Of a stretch of DNA of 5,142 nucleotides, positions 1-5,142 are shown one piece after another. The notes below the pieces were generated by a model. The model did no database searches. It was not told the DNA's origin and worked only from the letters and a program-made list of their open reading frames with translations. This DNA comes from an uncultured Erysipelotrichaceae bacterium (lineage in GTDB: Bacteria; Bacillota_I; Bacilli_A; Erysipelotrichales; Erysipelotrichaceae): the NCBI GenBank assembly GCA_902782505.1, contig CACZNO010000091.1:1-5142 (forward strand), given 5' to 3'. Numbering within the stretch: the first letter of the stretch is position 1; the number at the start of each line of letters is the position of its first letter. A program made the translations under genes and the position numbers.

Positions 1-656
1 CCCTGTACTTTCTCCGCCAGTTCCGTTGTGTTCATGTCTTTATAATCTTCATACGGGATCGGATCCAGGAAAATGATTTCCGGATCTTTCTCCGTATTTC
101 CCTTTACGTCGATCAGATACGAATTCTTCATCGCGACCGGTACGACCGGAACCTCTGCCATGAACGCCGGTTTCAGGGCTCCGGGCTTGAATTCGTTCAT
201 CTCCGCGCTTTTTGACCGGGTGCCTTCCGGGTAGATAACGACAGATTTGCCTTCCTTGAGCTTTGCGGCCGTATCCTTTACCATCTGCAGCGCCGCGCGC
301 ATGTCATCCCGCTGAAACGCAATCATCTCCATCGTCTTCATCCAGGAGGAAATAATCGGAATCTTCGTATTCTCCACTTTGGATACCATGGTGGACGGCG
401 TCGGACACTTCTGTATGAAAATAAACGGATCCAGTGATCCCTGATGATTGGACACAAAATAAACCGGCACACCCATCGGCACCTTTTCCGCTCCGCGTGT
501 TACAACGCGCACACCGGCACTGTTGACAACTTTATCTGCCCAGTATTTCAAAACCTGAAAGCGTACCGAAAAGTTTTCCTTGCGGCATCTTCTTGCGGTG
601 ATCCAGATCGGTAAAAGATAAAACAGCATCCGGATCCATAACAGGACTTTTTTCAT
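1..656 (-). CDS. plsC: 1-acyl-sn-glycerol-3-phosphate acyltransferase (PlsC/LPLAT family), 3' end cut by window edge
   Basis: The enzyme should transfer a fatty acyl group to lysophosphatidic acid, giving phosphatidic acid at the cytoplasmic membrane in phospholipid synthesis. 218 complete codons are visible and the frame is open to the window edge. The catalytic motif HX4D is H71-Q-G-S-L-D76, preceded by S-N. An R116-D-D block follows, and the substrate-binding EGTR motif is E144-G-T-R147 inside YPEGTRSK. A downstream VPVVPVA stretch (169-175) is also typical. Residues 4-21 are hydrophobic and could anchor the protein. Family members usually run 200-260 residues, so only a short C-terminal part is missing. 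The start at 656 is supported by AGGGAGG at 670-664, seven bases upstream, and by an ATGA overlap with the dfr stop codon. Substrate specificity among LPLAT proteins cannot be read from the sequence; family assignment is secure. Confidence 0.93.
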   Translation of the reverse strand, partial: MKKVLLWIRMLFYLLPIWITARRCRKENFSVRFQVLKYWADKVVNSAGVRVVTRGAEKVPMGVPVYFVSNHQGSLDPFIFIQKCPTPSTMVSKVENTKIPIISSWMKTMEMIAFQRDDMRAALQMVKDTAAKLKEGKSVVIYPEGTRSKSAEMNEFKPGALKPAFMAEVPVVPVAMKNSYLIDVKGNTEKDPEIIFLDPIPYEDYKDMNTTELAEKVQ

Positions 657-1132
657 ACGGTATCCTCCCTGTCGTAAACATATACGGAAAAACCATCATA
701 CCGCAGAATCTGCGCGGTGTAAAAACCTTCCGTGAAATTTTCACGCCAAAACGTGTCCACGGTATACTGTCCGTCGATTCTCGTCAGATAGATCCTTTTT
801 GCGTATTTTAAAGCTTTCTGATACACGCTTTTCCCGCCTGCGACAAAATACTCACCGGAAGACTTTTGCGCTTCCTCCAGCACGTTTTGAAGCGATGTCG
901 CGGTCGTTACGTTTTCAAACGGATAAACAAGATCCGGATTCGAAGAGACGACGATGGTCTTTCTGCCCGGCAGCGGTTTTCCGATGCCGTCAAACGTCTT
1001 GCGCCCCATGATCAAAGTTGCGCCCATCGTCGCATTTCTGAAAAACGCCAGTTCGCTTTTGATATGCCACGGAAGATGACCGCGGTAGCCGATTCCTCCG
1101 TTTTGATCCATCGCCAGAATCAGACTGATCAT
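653..1132 (-). CDS. dfrA: Dihydrofolate reductase (type I, chromosomal)
   Basis: This enzyme reduces dihydrofolate to tetrahydrofolate with NADPH in the cytoplasm and regenerates the cofactor spent by thymidylate synthase. At 159 residues it has the same length as the E. coli enzyme. Family landmarks are the N-terminal strand MISLILAMDQNGGIG, LPWH at 20-23, the active-site acid E27 (Asp in many bacteria, Glu in some Bacillus enzymes), MGRKTF at 42-47, GRKTIVVSS at 56-64, and the cofactor-binding FVAGGKSVY at 96-104. Near the C-terminus LTRID (116-120) and DTF (126-128) are kept, but Trp stands where a Pro is common. The ATG directly follows the thyA TAA, so the ribosome-binding site (AAGG near 1146) lies inside thyA. 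The TGA stop overlaps the plsC start. The gene is probably translated as part of a thyA-dfr-plsC message. Drug sensitivity cannot be predicted from this sequence alone. The symbol folA would be equally valid. Confidence 0.97.
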   Translation of the reverse strand: MISLILAMDQNGGIGYRGHLPWHIKSELAFFRNATMGATLIMGRKTFDGIGKPLPGRKTIVVSSNPDLVYPFENVTTATSLQNVLEEAQKSSGEYFVAGGKSVYQKALKYAKRIYLTRIDGQYTVDTFWRENFTEGFYTAQILRYDGFSVYVYDREDTV

Positions 1133-2005
1133 TTATACGGACACCTTCCCTGTGATCTTGCCGTGCGGATCATATCCTTCCAGCACGATATCTTCAAAGC
1201 GGAAATCGTTGATATCCTTCACATCTCTTGCGAAACGCACCGTCGGTAACGGTCTCGGTTCTCTTTCAAGCTGCGTTTTGATCTGTTCGTAATGGTCCGT
1301 ATAAATGTGCAGATCACCGAACGTATGAACCATCTCATAGGGTTCGTACCCGCATACGTGCGCTACCATCATCAGTAACAGCGAATAACTCGCGATATTA
1401 AACGGAACTCCCAAAAAGAGGTCGGCACTGCGCTGGTAAAGCTGTAAAGAAAGCTTTTTGCCGTCCGCGGATACGTAAAACTGCATCAGTGTATGGCACG
1501 GCATCAAAGCCATCTTCTCGTTTTCTCCCGGATGCCACGCGCAGATAATCAAACGCCGCGAAAACGGATTGGTTTTCAGTTCCTGAATCAGATTGGCCAA
1601 TTGGTCCACGCCGCCGAAATCCCGCCACTGTTTGCCGTAGATCGGTCCAAGATCCCCGTACTTTTCCGAAAAGGCGTCATCCGTCAGAATGCGGTCAATG
1701 AACTCTTCCATGGTTTCCCCGCGGTAATCTTCCGATTCCGTGAATTTCTTATACGGCCATTCATTCCATATCCGTACTTTGTGCTGCGCGAGATATCTCA
1801 GATCGGTTCTTCCCGCAATGAACCATAAAAGCTCATACACGACGGCTTTGAAGAAGACTTTCTTCGTCGTTAAAAGCGGAAAGCCCTTCGTCAGATCATA
1901 GCGGGTCTGATAACCGAAACAGGATTTCGTTCCGGTGCCGGTGCGGTCTTTCCGTTCAATTCCGTTTTCCATTACGTAACGGCATGCGTCCAGATATTCT
2001 TTCAT
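1133..2005 (-). CDS. thyA: Thymidylate synthase (ThyA)
   Basis: ThyA methylates dUMP to dTMP with 5,10-methylene-tetrahydrofolate, releasing dihydrofolate for the reductase encoded next. The 290-residue protein carries RTGTGT at 21-26 (phosphate-binding Arg21), ELLWF at 58-62, GPIYGKQWR at 120-128, paired arginines R150-R151, the catalytic Cys170 in [13 protein letters not shown] at 191-199 with the substrate Asn203, and HIYTDH at 233-238. It is longer than E. coli ThyA (264) and shorter than the L. casei enzyme (316). The extra roughly 25 residues sit at about 85-115, the small-domain insertion site known from the lactobacillus-type enzymes. The start at 2005 has a good GGGAGG at 2018-2013 with seven bases of spacing. 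The gene is complete and its key residues are intact. Its stop touches the dfr start without a gap, which points to one message and coordinated output of the thymidylate cycle. Confidence 0.98.
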   Translation of the reverse strand: MKEYLDACRYVMENGIERKDRTGTGTKSCFGYQTRYDLTKGFPLLTTKKVFFKAVVYELLWFIAGRTDLRYLAQHKVRIWNEWPYKKFTESEDYRGETMEEFIDRILTDDAFSEKYGDLGPIYGKQWRDFGGVDQLANLIQELKTNPFSRRLIICAWHPGENEKMALMPCHTLMQFYVSADGKKLSLQLYQRSADLFLGVPFNIASYSLLLMMVAHVCGYEPYEMVHTFGDLHIYTDHYEQIKTQLEREPRPLPTVRFARDVKDINDFRFEDIVLEGYDPHGKITGKVSV

Positions 2006-2020
2006 AAGGGTTCCTCCCTT
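2006..2020 (-). promoter_or_regulatory. Small inverted repeat enclosing the thyA ribosome-binding site
   Basis: In the thyA leader AAGGG (2020-2016) can pair with CCCTT (2010-2006), leaving the loop AGGAA. The stem takes the GGG of the Shine-Dalgarno GGGAGG and ends directly before the ATG at 2005. The loop bases AGGAA are also complementary to TTCCT at 2040-2036, giving an alternative pairing with the leader. The stem is only five base pairs, so stability is modest. The inverted repeat is seen directly; any regulatory effect is inference. Confidence 0.35.
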
Positions 2021-2028
2021 TTTTAGAA

Positions 2029-2034
2029 ATTATA
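2029..2034 (-). promoter_or_regulatory. Possible -10 box upstream of thyA
   Basis: The minus strand reads TATAAT, a perfect match to the sigma-A -10 consensus, in the short ssb-thyA spacer. A start would fall near 2022, giving a leader of about 17 bases that still contains the thyA ribosome-binding site. No acceptable -35 hexamer is found at 16-18 bases upstream (the sequence there is near TAGCGC), and no TGn extension precedes the box. The site is suggestive because the spacer is AT-rich, where such hexamers also arise by chance. Confidence 0.3.
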
Positions 2035-2054
2035 CAGGAAAATAGACAGATGCG

Positions 2055-2396
2055 CTATTTTTGTTTCTTCTTGGAACAGATGCGCAGCGTCAGATAACTG
2101 ACAGTTTCGGCCATTACAACCAACACCAGCCTTCCGTCTTCTTCTCCTTTTTCCTTGATCGTGCTGATCCTTCCGCGAATTGCGACATAATCTCCGAGCT
2201 CGCTTTTTTCTATCAAGCGGTCCGCTTCCCCGTTCCAGAACTCCACCGCGACAACATCGGTCTCATACTCCCCTTCGGAATTGCGGAACGGTCTTTCCAG
2301 TTCCAGATCAAACAGAACATGGTCTACCTTTTTGACATCCGTGACCACATACGGCATTTTGACGATTTTCCCGATCAACTCACATGAATTCAGCAT
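2055..2396 (-). CDS. ssb: Short SSB-like OB-fold protein without the acidic C-terminal tail
   Basis: The 113-residue protein resembles the single-stranded DNA-binding OB fold of bacterial SSB. It opens with MLNSCELIGKI, comparable to the MLNxxxLxGRL start of SSB. It continues with VVAVEFWNGEADRLIE (48-63, with Trp54 where SSBs carry a conserved aromatic), GDYVAIRGRIST (68-79), and ends the fold with VVMAETVSYL (93-102). The OB fold fills almost the whole chain. Canonical SSB has a Gly/Pro/Gln-rich linker and an acidic tip ending in DDxxF that docks partner proteins. Here the end is basic (KKKQK). It may therefore be a secondary SSB, a PriB-like helper, or an OB-fold protein with another role; the main ssb is expected elsewhere, typically beside rpsF and rpsR. 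The start is secure: AGGAGGGA at 2408-2401 with ideal spacing. It precedes thyA by 49 bases. The gene symbol is provisional. Confidence 0.75.
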   Translation of the reverse strand: MLNSCELIGKIVKMPYVVTDVKKVDHVLFDLELERPFRNSEGEYETDVVAVEFWNGEADRLIEKSELGDYVAIRGRISTIKEKGEEDGRLVLVVMAETVSYLTLRICSKKKQK

Positions 2397-2524
2397 ATCA
2401 TCCCTCCTATGATCTTACTTTACGATGTTTGTTCGCGTTCATGCAAAGCGCCGATTTTACTGCAAACCGGCGTTTTTTTGTCGATATTCGGAAGAATTCT
2501 GCCGTATATGGCAGGATTGACGAT
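2397..2524. other. 128-base spacer between the BMP lipoprotein gene and the SSB-like gene
   Basis: This is the longest non-coding stretch in the window and a likely break between the ftsK-lipoprotein unit and the ssb-thyA-dfr-plsC unit. It holds the SSB ribosome-binding site (AGGAGGGA, 2408-2401), a GC-rich hairpin with a T7 tract (2445-2479), and an 8-base palindrome AGAATTCT (2493-2500). A weak promoter-like pair on the minus strand, TCGACA at 2484-2479 and TAAAAT at 2459-2454, has a 19-base spacer, longer than optimal. I see no small open frame with a ribosome-binding site here. Confidence 0.6.
2445..2479 (+). terminator. Hairpin with T7 tract, terminator-like on the plus strand
   Basis: CGCCG at 2449-2453 pairs with CGGCG at 2468-2472. 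A G-U pair and three A-U pairs extend the stem outward, and three A-U pairs extend it inward past one mismatch. Seven T residues (2473-2479) follow on the plus strand, as in a rho-independent terminator, though part of this tract is used by the outer stem. On the minus strand, where all genes read, the same hairpin is followed only by CTTTGCAT and loses the G-U pair, so it would terminate weakly. It could end antisense transcripts or act as a weak bidirectional terminator after the lipoprotein gene. Confidence 0.4.
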
Positions 2525-3559
2525 TTATTCTTCGATTTCCAGCGTCAGGATCTCGGAAGTCAGTTCTTCTAAAGGAACGATTTCCGGCGTCAGGATCAAT
2601 TCTCCGGACACCAGTTCGTTACCGGTTTCCTGCAACTGCGCCGCCGCATCCGGCGCCAAAGCGGCTCCGTACCGCGTGCTCAAAGCTCCTTCCGGGAATC
2701 CGGCGGTATAATTGGCGCCGCTGATTCTTCCGCTTTGGTAATTCACCATGAAACTGCCAAACAGTTTGGAGTAATTCAGGACGATATAAAACGACGTAAA
2801 CTCTCCGTATTGGGTTCCCAAACCGATGTATTTCATACCGGTGCGGATGGCGTATTGCCGGATATACGGTTCCAGTTTCTCCCCGGTATACAGGATCGCG
2901 TCCGAAGAAGTCACAATAGTTTGATAGATCACCTGGTTGATCGCATTCGCCGATTTTCCCGATACATTGAAATACTTCAGGGAGAATTCCTTTCCGGAAT
3001 TCCCCAGGGTTTCCTCCAGTCCTTCCATGAGGCCTTCAAAGAACCGAACGCTTCGCTCATCGTGATAATCATCCAGAACACCGGCCGTCGTACAGCGGTT
3101 TAACGGGATCGTTCGGCCTGCGGTATAACCGGCTTCGTAATAGCTGAAATCCAGCGCATGAACGTTTTGCGGTACTTCGGTCTCCGGGTGTTCTTCCAGA
3201 TAGGTATCGAATAAGAGGAACTGCATTTCCGGATATTCCGGCGCAACGGTCAGAACCGTATCCTTGAACATCGCCGGAACGATGACGAAACCGCATTCGG
3301 CGTTCTTTGCCAGATCTAGGGCCCCGCGCAGTTTTCCCGCCGTGTTACCCGTAATCGTAAAGACGGAATACTCGGTTTTGTACGCCTGACAATACTCCTT
3401 TAAAGCTTCCTGAATGCTTTCGGTATTCTGTTCCTGCGCCGTGTTCCCATATTCTTCTATCACGACGAAATCCACGCGGGTGCTCTTGGACGCACCTTCG
3501 CAGCCCGCGCAAAATAACATCATGCATATTCCCAGAATCAACAATACGGTTTTTTTCAT
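2525..3559 (-). CDS. BMP-family (PnrA/TmpC/Med-like) substrate-binding lipoprotein
   Basis: The 344-residue precursor has a lipoprotein signal: MKK, a hydrophobic stretch at about 4-17, and a lipobox-like C17-A-G-C20, with lipidation expected on Cys20 (Cys at -3 is unusual). The rest follows the BMP fold: VDFVVIEEYG (29-38), FVIVPAMF (91-98), APEYPEMQFLLFD (106-118), NVHALDF then EAGYTAGRT (132-150), FFEGLMEG (173-180), and a C-terminal SGELILTP (318-325) matching the family's SGKIxVP end. Family members bind nucleosides for ABC uptake, or act as orphan regulators such as B. subtilis Med. The usual N-terminal D-x-SFN ligand motif is not recognisable; the region reads AQEQNTESIQEAL. No ABC ATPase or permease lies downstream in the window, so ligand and partner are unknown. 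It begins seven bases after ftsK with only a weak purine-rich ribosome-binding site, suggesting coupling to ftsK. Family assignment is good; function is not settled. Confidence 0.85.
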   Translation of the reverse strand: MKKTVLLILGICMMLFCAGCEGASKSTRVDFVVIEEYGNTAQEQNTESIQEALKEYCQAYKTEYSVFTITGNTAGKLRGALDLAKNAECGFVIVPAMFKDTVLTVAPEYPEMQFLLFDTYLEEHPETEVPQNVHALDFSYYEAGYTAGRTIPLNRCTTAGVLDDYHDERSVRFFEGLMEGLEETLGNSGKEFSLKYFNVSGKSANAINQVIYQTIVTSSDAILYTGEKLEPYIRQYAIRTGMKYIGLGTQYGEFTSFYIVLNYSKLFGSFMVNYQSGRISGANYTAGFPEGALSTRYGAALAPDAAAQLQETGNELVSGELILTPEIVPLEELTSEILTLEIEE

Positions 3560-3566
3560 AGAATTC

Positions 3567-5142
3567 TTATTCTTCGTCCACTAAAACATCCCGGGGTTTG
3601 GAACCGTTCGCCGGTCCTACAATTCCCCGCTCCTGCAGAAGATCCACGATCCTTGCCGCCCGGTTGTATCCCAAACCGAACTTCCGCTGAATTAAGGAGG
3701 TGCTGGCTTTTCTTTCTTTCAGGACAAACTTCAGCACTTCCGAATACATCGGATCATCTTTGTCGGTATCCGCGTAGCCGTCGTTGCCCATGTCATCCGC
3801 AGCGTGTAACGCGTTATAGATTTCTTCCGCGTAGAACGGCTTGGCCTGACGTGAAACATATGTCGTCACACGATGTACTTCTTCATCCGTGACGAATACG
3901 CCCTGTAAGCGTTTGGGAGTAATGCCCTGCGGCTTATACAGCATATCGCCGTTGCCTAAGAGGTTTTCGGCTCCGGTCTGGTCGAGAATGACCTTGGAGT
4001 CGATCCCGTTGGTGACTGCAAACGAAATTCTCGAAGGAATGTTCGCCTTGATGACACCGGTGATGACATCGGTGCTCGGACGCTGGGTCGCCACGATCAG
4101 GTGAATACCCGCCGCGCGCGCTAACTGGGTAATGCGCTGGATGGACTGTTCGACTTCTTTTCCCGCCACGACCATAAGGTCCGCCAATTCGTCGATGATT
4201 ACGACAATATACGGCATTTTCCGGATGTTCGGATCGTTTTTCGCCTCAACCCAGCGGTTGTATTCTTCGAGTTTCTTTACACCGGCTTTCGAGAACTTGT
4301 CATACCGGTCGTTCATCATCTGTACGACGACCTGTAAAACTCTCGACGCGGTCTTGGGATCGCTGACAACCGGTCCTAAAAGATGCGGAACTTCCTTGTA
4401 CTCGCTGAATTCCACCTTCTTCGGATCAATCAGAAGAAGCTTGACATCGGCCGGATTCTGCCTTAACAAAAGCGAACAGATGATTGCGTTCATACAGACG
4501 GATTTTCCCGATCCGGTCGATCCTGCCACCAATAAGTGCGGCATTTTTTCCAGATCGCAGAACACCGACGCGTCAAATAAGTCCTTCCCCAGCGCCACTG
4601 CCAGAGGTTTAGCGGCAAACTTGTCCGGGATATTCATCAAAAGATCGCGCATGTGCACGACGGTATTCTCGACATTCGGGATCTCGACCCCGACGCCGCG
4701 CATACCCGGAATCGGCGCTTCGATACGGATCGTGCGGGCGGCGAGTTCCATCTTGATGTTGTCCTGAATATTGACGATCCGGTTGACATTGATACTGGCT
4801 TCCGGACGGATCACGAATTTCGTAACCGAAGGTCCGATGTGCGTATCCACCAGCGTGGCACTGATGGAGAACTGTTCCAATACTTCAATGAGCCGTTCGC
4901 CCTTCTCCTTCGCCGCCATGACGTTGGCGCTGTTTTTCTTCGCAGAAGAAGGATCCAGCATCCGTGAAAGATTCGGCAGGCGGTAGTTCCTGTAGTCGCT
5001 GTACTTCGTGTGCTCTTCCCATTTTTCCCGGCTTTCGATCGGGTCCACTTCATCTGTTTCCAGATCCATTTTGGTCTGGGACGGCGCAAAGTAATCCGCC
5101 TCGGTATACTGCGGTTTCTTCTCGGGTTCCGTAACGATTTCC
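3567..5142 (-). CDS. ftsK: DNA translocase FtsK/SpoIIIE, motor and gamma domains; 5' end outside the window
   Basis: FtsK/SpoIIIE pumps chromosomal DNA through the closing division or sporulation septum, driven by ATP. 524 complete codons are visible and the frame is open to the window edge, so the internal Met at 5069 is not the start; family proteins are about 750-800 residues, with an N-terminal membrane domain missing here. The visible part begins with a charged linker, then YRLPNLSRMLDP, the usual entry to the motor (about 4980-4950). The alpha domain carries GPSVTKFVIRP. Walker A is GSTGSGKS (4523-4500) and Walker B is VVIIDELAD (4205-4179), followed by QLARAAGIHLIVATQRPS. The C-terminal gamma winged helix (about 3755-3570) keeps RKASTSLIQRKFGLGYNRAARI, the DNA-sequence reader that directs translocation. 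The gene appears intact within the window. Whether it serves division only or sporulation too cannot be told from this part. Confidence 0.97.
   Translation of the reverse strand, partial: EIVTEPEKKPQYTEADYFAPSQTKMDLETDEVDPIESREKWEEHTKYSDYRNYRLPNLSRMLDPSSAKKNSANVMAAKEKGERLIEVLEQFSISATLVDTHIGPSVTKFVIRPEASINVNRIVNIQDNIKMELAARTIRIEAPIPGMRGVGVEIPNVENTVVHMRDLLMNIPDKFAAKPLAVALGKDLFDASVFCDLEKMPHLLVAGSTGSGKSVCMNAIICSLLLRQNPADVKLLLIDPKKVEFSEYKEVPHLLGPVVSDPKTASRVLQVVVQMMNDRYDKFSKAGVKKLEEYNRWVEAKNDPNIRKMPYIVVIIDELADLMVVAGKEVEQSIQRITQLARAAGIHLIVATQRPSTDVITGVIKANIPSRISFAVTNGIDSKVILDQTGAENLLGNGDMLYKPQGITPKRLQGVFVTDEEVHRVTTYVSRQAKPFYAEEIYNALHAADDMGNDGYADTDKDDPMYSEVLKFVLKERKASTSLIQRKFGLGYNRAARIVDLLQERGIVGPANGSKPRDVLVDEE

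Noticed and set aside
653..1132. Trimethoprim-resistance DHFR cassette
   Set aside because: Length and motifs fit an ordinary chromosomal enzyme coupled to thyA. Tyr104 and Ala98 near the cofactor/inhibitor site are natural in sensitive enzymes (Tyr in E. coli, Ala in L. casei). There are no integron or mobile-element signs.
866..1249. Plus-strand open frame of 127 codons across the dfr/thyA junction
   Set aside because: It is antisense to two clearly real genes, shows no family resemblance, and its composition (Arg-rich) fits a shadow frame. The other plus-strand frames in the window, for example 4132-4767 and 1493-1828, were rejected for the same reason.
1494..1499. ThyA active-site sequence MPCH instead of PPCH
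   Set aside because: The residue two before the catalytic Cys varies among active enzymes (E. coli has APCH), and all other catalytic residues are present.
2454..2484. Minus-strand promoter TCGACA-19-TAAAAT ahead of the SSB-like gene
   Set aside because: The 19-base spacer is too long, there is no extended -10, and the -10 lies within the hairpin loop. A promoter in this spacer is plausible, but this pair is not convincing.
3567..5069. Complete 500-residue translocase starting at the Met at 5069
   Set aside because: The frame stays open with charged-linker codons up to the window edge, no ribosome-binding site precedes that Met, and the family needs an N-terminal membrane domain.
1..5142. 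New defence, mobile or biosynthetic system
   Set aside because: All six genes belong to known housekeeping families in compact operon order. No repeats, integrase, transposase, toxin-antitoxin pair or array was seen.

Overview
The window looks like ordinary bacterial chromosome, probably from a low-to-mid-GC Firmicute. That assignment is an inference. It rests on strong AGGAGG-type ribosome-binding sites, an FtsK/SpoIIIE-type translocase next to a BMP-family lipoprotein, a thyA-dfr pair, and roughly balanced base composition. I suspect an Erysipelotrichia- or Bacilli-like lineage but cannot prove it. Stops include TAA, TAG and TGA, so the standard code fits.

All six genes lie on the minus strand and read from right to left. 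At the right edge (5142 to 3567) is the C-terminal motor and gamma part of an FtsK/SpoIIIE DNA translocase; its N-terminal membrane part lies outside the window. Seven bases downstream is a BMP-family (PnrA/TmpC/Med-like) lipoprotein (3559-2525). A 128-base spacer follows, holding a hairpin with a T tract that reads on the plus strand. Then come a short SSB-like OB-fold protein without the usual acidic tail (2396-2055), a 49-base spacer with a consensus-like -10 box and a small hairpin over the ribosome-binding site, thymidylate synthase (2005-1133), dihydrofolate reductase (1132-653) and a PlsC-type acyltransferase (656 to beyond position 1).

The last three genes are tightly packed. thyA and dfr abut with no spacer (TAA then ATG), and dfr and plsC share an ATGA overlap, so they are very probably cotranscribed and translationally coupled. 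ThyA turns dUMP into dTMP and oxidises methylene-THF to DHF. DHFR restores THF, so the two genes form a complete thymidylate/folate cycle. The upstream SSB-like gene and translocase add a DNA replication and segregation flavour. The acyltransferase belongs to phospholipid synthesis and is probably linked only by position.

I found no mobile element, CRISPR array, tRNA, rRNA or recognisable defence system, and no convincing new system. The points most worth checking are the orphan, diverged BMP lipoprotein beside ftsK, the tail-less SSB-like protein, and the possible SD-masking hairpin in front of thyA.
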